Source of the DNA: Rhodococcus sp. 1163
GTDB lineage: Bacteria; Actinomycetota; Actinomycetes; Mycobacteriales; Mycobacteriaceae
Direction of reading: 5' to 3'
Assembly (NCBI RefSeq): GCF_002091985.1
Contig: NZ_MKKX01000030.1
Span: forward strand, 62,001 to 126,000
Length of the DNA: 64,000 nt
In this document: positions 25,839 to 34,512 of the stretch, piece by piece
How positions within the stretch are numbered: position 1 is the stretch's first letter
Layout: each line of letters begins with the position of its first letter
Made by a program: the position numbers and the translations under genes
The notes under the pieces: model-generated
Database searches by the model: none
The model's input: the letters and a program-made list of their open reading frames with translations, nothing else
What the model was told of the DNA's origin: nothing

Positions 25839-27305
25839 GTGCCGGTGAGTGGAGTCTGCGGCATAGCCGTGGAGCCGAGTGCCGTCCGGATCTCTTACCT
25901 GAGAGACGGGCGCCGCATCGAGGATTCGATAGACGCCGAAGGAGCCCATTGGCTCCTCAACGGCAAGCTTGCCGACTGCGGACCGTTCGACGATGTGGTA
26001 CTCACCGGACGCGATTCGGACGTAGTGGCCTCGCTCTTGGACTCGCTCGACAGTAGTGAAAACTCCACCATTCGAATGGTCGACGAGGGTTCGGCGGTGC
26101 TCGCCTACGCGCGCTCGATCGAGAGGCTCGCGACGGCGCGGGCATTACTGGTGCTCGACCTCGGAACGAACGGTACGACCGCGCTCACGTTGGACGTAGC
26201 AGCAGGCGATGTCACCCGAAGTCGACGCACTCCGACTCTGTCGGGTGACGCACTCGACGGGGTAGTCGAGAAGATCGTCATGGCCAAGAATATCCTTCCC
26301 CCCGCGGAAGGCGTGGAAGGTGAACGCGAATACCGCGTCTTCTTCCGCGACCTCAAAGAGATGCTCAGCACGGCCGCGGGTGTCCGCGCGCCGAACAACG
26401 GGCCGGTGTTGATCACTCGCAACGATTTCGACGACGCCGCAGCCCCGCTGATCCTTCAGGCACTCGCGTGGGCGGTCCCGTCGACTCCGGATGCGGTGTT
26501 GCTCATCGGTGGTGGCTCGCACATGCCGATCGTGCGGTCACTCGTCGAACGTAGATGGGTCGTCGACGTCGTAGTTCCGGATTCACCGATGTCGGTCATC
26601 GCGGAAGGAGCAGCGCTGGAGGCTGCACCGATCGCTCCCACGATGACTCTCGCGACGCTGCTGGCGGAGCATCACGCGAGCACGCCGCCCGCTGTAGTTC
26701 CCGAGCCGGCTGTGGTTTCCGAGGCGGAAGCCGCGACGCAGGAGCTGAGGACGTCGGACGCGGAAACGGCCCAGGCGGCGATGGAGACAGCGCCGATGCA
26801 GACGGTCCCGGTGGCGCTCGCCCCGGTACTGCCAGCGCCTGTGGACGCGCCCCCTGAGTGGACGGTCCCTGCGGGGACGGCCCAGAACTGGGCAGCCCCG
26901 AACTGGTCGGGGCCGATCGAGACCCCACCGGCATCGGTCCCCGCGTCGCGAAGTCCCCGTCGTATGCAGTGGTCGGTACGAGACGCCGCCTGGTTGGGGG
27001 CAGTAGCCACAGTGGTTCTGCTGGTCTGGGCAATCGTCGCGGTACGGGGCAATACCGCCCCGCCGCCCGGGATCGGAATCGATCCCGGCTCGATCCCTGC
27101 CGGAAATTCCTCGGTCACCGAGAGTGCGCCTGCGCTGCCGGAGCCGATCCCGATGCCCGAGCCGGAGCCCGTTCCAGAGCCGGTGGACACCTTCGACCCC
27201 GTCGAACCAGGCGCCGATCCGGATACCGGCAACGTCGAATACACCGAGGACGGTTTCTACTACGAGGACGGCTCTGTCGTCGAAGACGATTCGGATGTGA
27301 ACTGA
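25839..27305 (+). CDS. Hsp70/actin-fold membrane protein with acidic Pro-rich tail
   Basis: A 488-residue protein. A divergent Hsp70-like nucleotide domain occupies about residues 1-265: CGIAVEPSAVRISY, LLVLDLGTNGTTALTLDV and AVLLIGGGSHMPIVRSL are the phosphate 1, phosphate 2 and adenosine motifs. A 100-residue Ala/Pro linker, a membrane helix (about 383-402) and an acidic Pro/Glu tail ending in DGFYYEDGSVVEDDS follow. The GTG start has AAGGA five bases upstream. It is followed after 107 bases by a second gene of the same layout and probably shares its role. Confidence 0.75.
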   Translation: MPVSGVCGIAVEPSAVRISYLRDGRRIEDSIDAEGAHWLLNGKLADCGPFDDVVLTGRDSDVVASLLDSLDSSENSTIRMVDEGSAVLAYARSIERLATARALLVLDLGTNGTTALTLDVAAGDVTRSRRTPTLSGDALDGVVEKIVMAKNILPPAEGVEGEREYRVFFRDLKEMLSTAAGVRAPNNGPVLITRNDFDDAAAPLILQALAWAVPSTPDAVLLIGGGSHMPIVRSLVERRWVVDVVVPDSPMSVIAEGAALEAAPIAPTMTLATLLAEHHASTPPAVVPEPAVVSEAEAATQELRTSDAETAQAAMETAPMQTVPVALAPVLPAPVDAPPEWTVPAGTAQNWAAPNWSGPIETPPASVPASRSPRRMQWSVRDAAWLGAVATVVLLVWAIVAVRGNTAPPPGIGIDPGSIPAGNSSVTESAPALPEPIPMPEPEPVPEPVDTFDPVEPGADPDTGNVEYTEDGFYYEDGSVVEDDSDVN

Positions 27306-27412
27306 CCTCGGAGCTGACGGGGCCGCGCCGCACTTCGGCCACACACCCGGTAGCGTGGCCCCTCGGGCGAGTATCGGAGTCCGACCGTCTACCGCGAAGC
27401 GAGGCAAGAGAG

Positions 27413-29068
27413 ATGACTGTGTTGTTGGGGGTGTCCATGGGCGCCCACGCCGTGCGTATGGCTCAGCCACGCAACGGGACGGCCAATGCTCGCGTCTCGT
27501 CGACCCGTTTGCTCGAAGCCCCTCAGCAGTTGTTCTTCCACAATCAAGTCATCGACACGGTCGACGATCACGTCGAGTACCTGGCCGCCGAGTCGATCAG
27601 CGCGCTGGCCGCCGAGTCCGAGCCATCGATGACCACCGGCGTCGCGTACCGGGACGCACATCAGGCAGACACACTGCACCGCGCTCTGGAGAATCAGCAC
27701 CTACAGAACTACCGCCTCGTGCCCGAGGTCGAGGCAGTCCTCGAATACCTCGTCGTCAGTGGTGAAGCGGCGGGATTCTCTACCGTCGCATTGTTCGACC
27801 TGGGAAGTTCGGGTCTGAACGTCAGCGTCGTGAACCTGGCGGCCCGTCGAGTCGTCGTCACGCAACGCTCCAGTGCGTTCAGCGGAGATCTCATCGACGA
27901 ATTCCTTCGTGACAATCAGCTCGCACGCCTAGGCAAGCCGAGCGATGCTGCCGACATGGACCTGTTCGAGCGTCGGTGCCGTGTGGCCAAGGAACGGCTG
28001 TCGAGCAACGACGCGGTCTGCCTGCCCGACGAAAGCGGCATGATCCTGCTCTCGCGGGACAACTTCGAGGCATTGATCGCCGACCACATCGATCAGGCCA
28101 TCGAGTTCGCGCGCAGTGTTCTCATCGATGCAAACGTTCCGATCGACGCCGTCGTTCTCATCGGTGGTGGGTCGCGCATCCCGCTCGTTCGTGAACGCGT
28201 CGGCCCATCTCTGCATTTGCCGGCGATCACTCCGAACGAGCCGGAAACTGTCTCGGCCCGTGGCGCAGCACTCTCGGCACGGCCGGCGGAGTACCCGCAG
28301 AATGTGCCGCCCCGGACGATGCCGGCGCGCCCCACTCCAGCAGCGCCGTTCCGGCCGGAACCTGTACCTGTACCCGCGGCCGGATTCGTTGCGCCTCGTC
28401 CTGTCGAAACGATTCCCGGCGCAGCGAACTCGCGGAAAAATTTACCTGCTGCAGACACGGGTGCGCGGCCGTTCTACCCGCCGAAAGCCCCGCCCGTGGC
28501 TCCTACCGTGGCCGCACCTGCCGTTGCTCCTGTGCCGGACGCGAGGGAAGTCGAGTCGTCTTCGCCCGCCCCGAAACACTTCGCGCTCGAAAAGGTCTAC
28601 TGGCTGGACGCGGACTACGAAGAAGACGACGGTGAAGACGAAGACGTGCTCAGAAGGCGTCGAATTCGGGCGTGGTCCGTATTCGGAGTTGCTGCTGCAG
28701 CGGTGATCGCAGTATCGGGATTCGTCGTGACGCGTCCGAACACGGCCGCTGTCGTCGAGACCGCGGTGACGCAGCCGCCGGCCACGTCGAGCGTGGCAGG
28801 GACGCCTTCCCCTCCGGCAGCACCTCCGGTGATTCCCGCTCCGCCCCCGCCGCCGCCTGTGGGGACCATCCCCGAAGCCCCGGTCGTCGAACCCGAAACC
28901 GAGATTGTCGAACCGACGCGCCAGCAAGTGACCGAGGATCGAACGACCGAGCAATCTTCCGAGCCGGAGGTCGCACCGCCGCCGCCTCCTCCTCCACCGC
29001 CGCTGATCCCCGGCCTGCCGGACTTCACGCTGCCTACCTTGCCGCCGCTCTTCCCGCCCGCTCCCTGA
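27413..29068 (+). CDS. Hsp70/actin-fold membrane protein with Pro-rich tail
   Basis: A 551-residue paralogue of the protein at 5110. Shared stretches include NYRLVPE, LFDLGSSGLNVSVVN, VCLPDESGMILLSR and VVLIGGGSRIPLVRERV. After the nucleotide domain (about 1-285) come a long Pro/Ala linker, an acidic patch DADYEEDDGEDEDV, a membrane helix (about 420-440) and an outer Pro-rich tail ending in PPLIPGLPDFTLPTLPP. The LIPGLP end is common to both paralogues. The ATG at 27413 follows a purine-rich GAGGCAAGAGAG. It is convergent with the Lrp-type regulator. Confidence 0.82.
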   Translation: MTVLLGVSMGAHAVRMAQPRNGTANARVSSTRLLEAPQQLFFHNQVIDTVDDHVEYLAAESISALAAESEPSMTTGVAYRDAHQADTLHRALENQHLQNYRLVPEVEAVLEYLVVSGEAAGFSTVALFDLGSSGLNVSVVNLAARRVVVTQRSSAFSGDLIDEFLRDNQLARLGKPSDAADMDLFERRCRVAKERLSSNDAVCLPDESGMILLSRDNFEALIADHIDQAIEFARSVLIDANVPIDAVVLIGGGSRIPLVRERVGPSLHLPAITPNEPETVSARGAALSARPAEYPQNVPPRTMPARPTPAAPFRPEPVPVPAAGFVAPRPVETIPGAANSRKNLPAADTGARPFYPPKAPPVAPTVAAPAVAPVPDAREVESSSPAPKHFALEKVYWLDADYEEDDGEDEDVLRRRRIRAWSVFGVAAAAVIAVSGFVVTRPNTAAVVETAVTQPPATSSVAGTPSPPAAPPVIPAPPPPPPVGTIPEAPVVEPETEIVEPTRQQVTEDRTTEQSSEPEVAPPPPPPPPPLIPGLPDFTLPTLPPLFPPAP

Positions 29069-29076
29069 TCCAGGTC

Positions 29077-29613
29077 TCAGGCGACCGGATTCCGCGAGCG
29101 AATGTGCTCGAATATCAGAATCGTCTCGGTAGCGGCGACGGCTGGATGGGCACTGAGGTTGTCCACGACGAAGTTGCGTAGTGCAGCGGTGTCCACCGTA
29201 GATATGTGGATCAGAAAGTCGTCCGCGCCCGCGATGAAATAGATGTTCAGCGTTTCCTCGAGCGCCGCGATCTGCTCACCGAATTCGTTGATCCTTCGCC
29301 GGGCATCCGCCTGCAGGCGGACCGAGATCATGGCCTGGATGCCCTGCCCGAGGGCTTCGGGATCGATTTCGGCATGGAACCCGCGAATCACTCCGCGCTC
29401 GACGAGGGAACGCACCCGTCCCAGCGCGGTCGATGGTGCGATACCCGCTGCCGCAGCAAGTGCATTGTTGGGTGTGCGGGCGTTGTGCCGAAGAACGTCG
29501 ATGAGGATGTGGTCGATGTCGTCGAGTGGCGTCTTTCGAGCATCTGCCGTGTACCGAACATCGTTCGGCTCACGCCCCACTTGCGCGCCACGAGCTGAAT
29601 TATCAGATCCCAT
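29077..29613 (-). CDS. aldR: Lrp/AsnC-family regulator of alanine dehydrogenase
   Basis: A 178-residue regulator. An N-terminal extension of about 30 residues precedes the winged helix (DDIDHILIDVLRHNARTPNNALA, then APSTALGRVRSLVERGVIRG) and the C-terminal RAM/AsnC domain (IQAMISVRL, YFIAGADDFLIHI). It is divergent from ald, the arrangement of M. tuberculosis aldR-ald, where AldR controls ald in response to amino acids such as alanine. The ATG at 29613 was used; an internal start would remove only the extension. Confidence 0.85.
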   Translation of the reverse strand: MGSDNSARGAQVGREPNDVRYTADARKTPLDDIDHILIDVLRHNARTPNNALAAAAGIAPSTALGRVRSLVERGVIRGFHAEIDPEALGQGIQAMISVRLQADARRRINEFGEQIAALEETLNIYFIAGADDFLIHISTVDTAALRNFVVDNLSAHPAVAATETILIFEHIRSRNPVA

Positions 29614-29712
29614 CTGGCCAATCTACAGAATTATGTTCACATCTGTTGGCCCCCTTTCTCTTTATAATTCACAATTGTGGCAATCCGTCGAATCATTATT
29701 CAGGAGGCCGCC
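29614..29712 (+). promoter_or_regulatory. aldR-ald divergent promoter region
   Basis: TATAAT at 29663-29668 is a consensus -10 for ald. Directly after it lies the perfect palindrome CACAATTGTG (29670-29679), near the expected transcription start. GAATTATGTTCACA near 29628 is an AT-rich element of the kind bound by Lrp-type regulators. AGGAGG lies just before the ald ATG at 29713. Confidence 0.5.
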
Positions 29713-30795
29713 ATGAAGATCGGAATTCCTCGCGAGATCAAGAACAACGAGTACCGGGTGGCCATCACCCCAGCGGGCGTACACGAATTGGTCTCGCACG
29801 GACACGAAGTCATCGTCGAATCCGAAGCAGGCGTCGGTTCGTCGTTCTGCGACACCGACTTCAAAGCGGCAGGCGCGCAAATCTTCGCCGAGGCCGCGAA
29901 GGTGTGGGACGCGGCCGACCTATTGCTCAAAGTCAAGGAGCCGATCGCCGAGGAGTACGCACTGCTCCGGCGTGATCAGGTCTTGTTCACCTTTCTGCAT
30001 TTGGCCGCGTCGAAGCCCTGCACCGACGCCTTGCTCGGATCGGGCACCACCGCAATCGCCTACGAGACCGTCACTGCTCCGAACGGATCACTCCCACTGC
30101 TGGCGCCGATGAGTGAGGTTGCCGGCCGGCTGGCACCGCAGGCAGGTGCCTATCATTTGATGGCCAGCGGTGGCGGCCGCGGCGTTCTCATGGGGGGAGT
30201 GCCCGGGGTGCGTCCGGCGAACGTCGTCGTCATCGGTGCAGGCGTGTCGGGAAGGAACGCCGTCGCCATCGCCCACGGCATGCACGCCGACGTCACGGTG
30301 CTGGACCTCGATGTGAAGGCGCTGCGTGCCATCGACGATCTGTATCACGGCAGCGTCAAGACGGTCGCGTCCAGCGCCTTCGAGCTCGAACAGGCCGTTC
30401 TTGCCGCCGACATGGTGATCGGGGCGGTACTGGTACCCGGCGCAAGGGCGCCGATGTTGGTCTCCGACAGTCTCGTTCAGCGTATGAAGCACGGTTCGGT
30501 GCTCGTCGACATCGCCATCGACCAGGGTGGCTGCTTCGAGAACTCGGTTCCCACTACGCACGCCGACCCGACGTACCGGGTGCACGAGTCGGTGTTCTAC
30601 TGCGTCGCGAACATGCCGGGCGCTGTCCCACGGACGTCGACGTACGCGTTGACCAACGCGACACTGCCCTACGTCTGCGCGCTCGCCGACAAAGGTTGGG
30701 AAGAGGCATGCGAGGCGGACGCAGGCTTGCGTAACGGGCTCAGCACGCACCACGGTGATCTGTTGTCGGAGAGCGTCGCGGCAGCCTTCGCATGA
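29713..30795 (+). CDS. ald: alanine dehydrogenase
   Basis: A 360-residue enzyme that interconverts L-alanine and pyruvate plus ammonia with NAD. It begins [20 protein letters not shown], the standard ald N-terminus. LLKVKEP holds the pyruvate-binding Lys, TFLHLAAS the catalytic His, and [20 protein letters not shown] the NAD-binding Rossmann loop. [12 protein letters not shown] carries the catalytic Asp. The ATG is preceded by AGGAGG. Regulated most likely by the divergent aldR product. Confidence 0.96.
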   Translation: MKIGIPREIKNNEYRVAITPAGVHELVSHGHEVIVESEAGVGSSFCDTDFKAAGAQIFAEAAKVWDAADLLLKVKEPIAEEYALLRRDQVLFTFLHLAASKPCTDALLGSGTTAIAYETVTAPNGSLPLLAPMSEVAGRLAPQAGAYHLMASGGGRGVLMGGVPGVRPANVVVIGAGVSGRNAVAIAHGMHADVTVLDLDVKALRAIDDLYHGSVKTVASSAFELEQAVLAADMVIGAVLVPGARAPMLVSDSLVQRMKHGSVLVDIAIDQGGCFENSVPTTHADPTYRVHESVFYCVANMPGAVPRTSTYALTNATLPYVCALADKGWEEACEADAGLRNGLSTHHGDLLSESVAAAFA

Positions 30796-30808
30796 CTCTT
30801 CGGCTCTC

Positions 30809-32092
30809 CTAGCGAGAGTGCCTGCCTGCCTTCTTCACAGGCGTCTCCGAAGGCTCCGGCGGTCCTCCCGGCCGGGCGAGCATAGCCGCGATGGCAGTGG
30901 TCAGCGGAACGGACAGCGCCAGCGCGATACCGCCGACCGAAGAGCGGACGATCTCGATGGCCACGGCGTCACCGGTCAGAACATCCTGGATGGAGCGGCC
31001 GGTGACGCTGAACAGCAGCAGAAGTGGAAGCGCCCCACCGGCATACGCCAGCACCAGGGTGTAGACGGTGCTGGCGATATGGTCACGCCCCACGCGCATC
31101 GCGGAGGAGAAGATCTGCCGTCGCGTCGTCGTTGCGTCCGCCGAGGCGATCTCGAATGCAGTCGACGCCTGGGTGATCGTCACGTCGTTGAGGACGCCGA
31201 GCGACCCGATGATGAACCCCGCAAGGAGCAGTCCGGTGATGCTGACTTGTTGGATGTAGGCCTGAACGTCGGTGTTCTGTTCCTCCGACAGCCCCGTCAG
31301 ATGGGTCATCCGAATCGCAACATAGGACAACACAGCCGCCAACGCCATCGACATGAGAGTTCCGAGGAGGGCAGAACTCGTCCGCAGATTGACGCCGTGC
31401 GCAAGGTAGAGAACGCCGTACAGAATGACAGCACCGGAGACCAAGGCGACGGGAATGGCAGGTGCGCCGTCGAGAATTGCAGGAAGCATGAATCCGACGA
31501 GCACGCCGAACGCCACGATCAATCCCAGCAGCGCACGAAAGCCACGCCACCTCGCAACGATGCAGATGACGACAGCGAATACACCGACGATGACTGCGAG
31601 TGGCAGTCCGCGGGCGTAGTCGTTGAACGAATACTGGGTGGTTCCGGTGGGATCGGTCTGCCGGACCAGCCGAATGCTCTCACCGGTGCGAAGGTCCGGT
31701 TGACCGGGGCCCGGTACGACTTCGATCAGGGTCCGCGTGCCTGCATTCGGTCCCGAGTCGATCGTGACGATGCTGCGTTGGCAGTCGTATCCTGCGCTCG
31801 CAGGTGGCGTCGGATTACCGGTGAAGACACGTCCGGAAGAGGCGCTGCCGCAGGGCCCGATGTCTTGCGACACAATCGTGCCCGCTTCGCTTTGGACCGC
31901 GCGACCGCCGGAGGTATTGAACGGGAGCGGTACGTCGACGTGCTGCTGGCTCGGCCACAGTGCAATTGCACCGCCGATCACACATAGTCCGATCGCGACG
32001 AGAAGCCCCACCACTATCCGTGCAGCGACGGGTCCGAGCGGTGCGGGTGTGTTGCTATGTCCGTGCCCATGACCATGACCGTGTGAATCCAC
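30809..32092 (-). CDS. YibE/F-like membrane protein
   Basis: A 427-residue protein. It starts with a His/Gly repeat (HGHGHGHGHS), then one helix, an outer domain of about 110 residues with two Cys (GPCGSA and YDCQRS), and a C-terminal block of about seven helices of the YibE/F family (LGVLNDVTITQASTAFE is diagnostic). The family is thought to be a transporter but its substrate is unknown. The His-rich N-terminus suggests metal binding. It is convergent with ald. The GTG start is fixed by the His repeat following immediately. Confidence 0.82.
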   Translation of the reverse strand: MDSHGHGHGHGHSNTPAPLGPVAARIVVGLLVAIGLCVIGGAIALWPSQQHVDVPLPFNTSGGRAVQSEAGTIVSQDIGPCGSASSGRVFTGNPTPPASAGYDCQRSIVTIDSGPNAGTRTLIEVVPGPGQPDLRTGESIRLVRQTDPTGTTQYSFNDYARGLPLAVIVGVFAVVICIVARWRGFRALLGLIVAFGVLVGFMLPAILDGAPAIPVALVSGAVILYGVLYLAHGVNLRTSSALLGTLMSMALAAVLSYVAIRMTHLTGLSEEQNTDVQAYIQQVSITGLLLAGFIIGSLGVLNDVTITQASTAFEIASADATTTRRQIFSSAMRVGRDHIASTVYTLVLAYAGGALPLLLLFSVTGRSIQDVLTGDAVAIEIVRSSVGGIALALSVPLTTAIAAMLARPGGPPEPSETPVKKAGRHSR

Positions 32093-32397
32093 GGTGACAC
32101 AGTATCGGGGAGCGGCGAGCGGTCTGCAGCCTCATCGGATCGGGATGCTGCAATCTGGCTTCCGTTATGGAGCTCGGTGGCGGGGAGCAGGGGGGGCGTC
32201 CCCCGCCACCTTCCTGATCGCCCCGGGGGGGTGGGGTACGACCAGTGCTCGGGCACGCGAGGTGCCGTACGCCAATGTACAGATCTATAGCCGACTTGGC
32301 AGGAGCATGGAACTGTTTTATATGTCACTTTTCAATTAATTTCCCTACTTTACGGTCAGCTACGGAACTGGAACCCGCAAACCCCGAACCGGTGACC
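32093..32397. other. intergenic region with GC-rich hairpin
   Basis: This 305-base gap lies between the leftward aminotransferase and the leftward YibE/F gene. GGTGGCGGGG (32176-32185) and CCCCGCCACC (32201-32210) form a perfect 10-base stem with a G-rich loop, and a second C4G7 run begins at 32221. The hairpin may end aminotransferase transcripts. The G runs could also form other structures. No gene is seen. Confidence 0.45.
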
Positions 32398-33651
32398 CTA
32401 TTGCTTGTACGAAGCAAGAAAGTTGCCGAACCGTTCGATCGCCTCCGAAAGATCACGCGCCCACGGAAGCGTGACGATGCGCACATGGTCGTGTCCGGGC
32501 CAGTTGAAACCGGTGCCCTGCACCACCAGGATCTTCTCCTGCAACAACAGATCCTGGACAAGCTTCTCGTCGTCGTAAATCTCGTGTACTTCCGGGTCGA
32601 GGCGCGGAAATGCGTACAGAGCACCGCGCGGTTTCACACACGAGACGCCGTGGATCTCATTCAACTTCTGCCACGCGACGTCACGCTGCTCGAGCAGTCG
32701 GCCGCCGGGAAGAATGAGATCACCGATGCTCTGATGTCCGCCCAGCGCCACCTGAATCGCATGTTGTGCGGGCACATTGGGACACAGTCTGGTCGACGCC
32801 AACAGATCGATACCTTCGAGGAATCCGGCCGCATGGGCCTTGGGTCCGGTGATCGCGAGCCACCCTGCCCGGTACCCAGCCACCCGGTACGCCTTGGACA
32901 GCCCGTTGTACGTCAAGCACAGCAGATCGGGAGCAAGGCTTGCCAACGACGTGTGTTCGGCGTCGTCGTAGAGGATGCGGTCGTAGATTTCGTCGGCCAA
33001 CAGTAGGAGCTGATGCTTACGAGCCAGCTCGACGATGCCCCGCAGGATCTCCTTCGAATACACCGCACCGGTCGGGTTGTTCGGGTTGATCACCAACAGC
33101 GCCACCGTCTTGGGCGTGATCTTCGATTCGATGTCCGCGAGGTCGGGGTTCCACTCGTTTTCCTCGTCGCAGATGTAGTGCACGGCCTTGCCGCCCGCGA
33201 GCGTCGTCATCGCCGTCCACAGTGGGTAATCGGGCGCCGGGATCAGGACCTCGTCACCGTCGTCGAGCAGTGCCTGCATCGTCATCGTGATGAGCTCGGA
33301 CACGCCGTTACCCAGGTAGATGTCGTCGACGTCGAGTTCGGGGAAGCCAGGTTCGAGCTCGTAGCGCGTGACGATCGCACGCCGGGCGGACAGAATGCCC
33401 TTCGACTCCGAGTAGCCCTGCGCATACGGCAACGCGGCGATCATGTCACGGACGATGACATCGGGCGCCTCGAAACCGAACGGCGCAGGGTTGCCGATGT
33501 TGAGCTTGAGAATCCGATGGCCTTCGGCTTCCAGTCGCGCCGCGTGGGCGTGTACCGGGCCGCGGATCTCGTACAGCACGTTCTGCAGCTTGGTCGACTG
33601 CTGCAACGTGCGATGTTGACGCGTCTGATGGTTCGCCTGCGGTTGGTTCAC
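32398..33651 (-). CDS. PLP-dependent aminotransferase (AlaA/AspC type)
   Basis: A 417-residue class I aminotransferase. Landmarks are LKLNIGNPAPFGF, YLGNGVSELITM, PAPDYPLWTA, VINPNNPTGAVYS, LADEIYDRI (Asp for the PLP ring nitrogen) and TYNGLSKAYRVAGYRAGW with the PLP lysine. It matches the alanine/valine-type transaminases such as E. coli AlaA and M. tuberculosis Rv0337c. I chose the GTG at 33651, which begins the conserved part after a short polar leader. In M. tuberculosis its neighbour is also etfD; here four genes and about 4 kb lie between them. Confidence 0.9.
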   Translation of the reverse strand: MNQPQANHQTRQHRTLQQSTKLQNVLYEIRGPVHAHAARLEAEGHRILKLNIGNPAPFGFEAPDVIVRDMIAALPYAQGYSESKGILSARRAIVTRYELEPGFPELDVDDIYLGNGVSELITMTMQALLDDGDEVLIPAPDYPLWTAMTTLAGGKAVHYICDEENEWNPDLADIESKITPKTVALLVINPNNPTGAVYSKEILRGIVELARKHQLLLLADEIYDRILYDDAEHTSLASLAPDLLCLTYNGLSKAYRVAGYRAGWLAITGPKAHAAGFLEGIDLLASTRLCPNVPAQHAIQVALGGHQSIGDLILPGGRLLEQRDVAWQKLNEIHGVSCVKPRGALYAFPRLDPEVHEIYDDEKLVQDLLLQEKILVVQGTGFNWPGHDHVRIVTLPWARDLSEAIERFGNFLASYKQ

Positions 33652-33739
33652 CCCTCTATCGTGCCAGGTCGGTGCCCAGCACATCCAGGCATAGTGGACC
33701 AGGCCTTTCTTGTCGGTGCGGGATGCGACAATTTTCTTT

Positions 33740-34447
33740 ATGTGCGGACGGTATGCCAGTACCCAGAGCGACAATGACCTGCGGGCAGTCTTCGACATTG
33801 CCGAGACCATCGGCGAAGAGCTGCCCCCGGCGTACAACGTCGCGCCCACGCAGACAGTGCGGACCATTCTCGAGCGCGCACCCAAAGACGAGCCCGAGGC
33901 CGACGCCGTCCGTCAGTTGCGTTCGGTTCGCTGGGGTCTGATCCCGTCGTGGTCCAAGGACATCAAGATCGGTAGCAGGCTCATCAACGCAAGATCCGAG
34001 ACGATCACCGAGAAACCGGCGTTCAAGAAAGCAGCAGCCCGTAGGCGGTGCATCGTCCCTGCCGATGGCTACTACGAATGGGAGAAGCGCGACGGCAAAA
34101 AAGTGCCCTATTTTCTGCACTCCAGCGGGGTTCTGGAGATGGCCGGCTTGTACGAGCTGTGGCGTGACCCGTCGAAGTCCGAGGAGGACCCGGATCGATG
34201 GGTCTGGTCGGTCACGGTGTTGACGGCTCCCGCCGCGGACGCACTCGGTCACATTCACGATCGCTCTCCGGTGATCGTGCCGGAGTCCCTTCGGGCCGCT
34301 TGGCTGGACCCGGCGATGACCGATCTGGGTTCGGTCCAGGAGATGCTGGCCGCTATCCCCGAACCCAGCTTGGTGCCCTACGAGGTCAGCTCGATGGTCA
34401 ACAGCGTCAAGAACGACAACCCCGATCTGCTTCAACCGGTCGGCTAG
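33740..34447 (+). CDS. SRAP-family DNA-protein crosslink protein (YedK/HMCES-like)
   Basis: A 235-residue SRAP protein. It begins MCGRYASTQSDNDL, so Cys2 becomes N-terminal after Met removal and can crosslink to abasic sites in single-stranded DNA. Other SRAP motifs are PPAYNVAPTQTV (Asn and Pro contact DNA), RWGLIPSW, INARSET and CIVPADGYYEW, with the active-site Glu. A late His (LGHIHDRSPVIV) completes the site. The protein protects abasic sites during replication. Start chosen so that the Cys is residue 2. Confidence 0.93.
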   Translation: MCGRYASTQSDNDLRAVFDIAETIGEELPPAYNVAPTQTVRTILERAPKDEPEADAVRQLRSVRWGLIPSWSKDIKIGSRLINARSETITEKPAFKKAAARRRCIVPADGYYEWEKRDGKKVPYFLHSSGVLEMAGLYELWRDPSKSEEDPDRWVWSVTVLTAPAADALGHIHDRSPVIVPESLRAAWLDPAMTDLGSVQEMLAAIPEPSLVPYEVSSMVNSVKNDNPDLLQPVG

Positions 34448-34512
34448 TTCCGTCGTCGCCGACGCGAAGGTGAGCACGGCGACGGGGGAGTGACTCACCT
34501 ACCCTGGTCGGT

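Noticed and set aside
32094-32339. A short rightward open frame (81 codons) in the gap before the aminotransferase
   Set aside because: It crosses the GC-rich hairpin and G runs, lacks a ribosome site and has no coding character.
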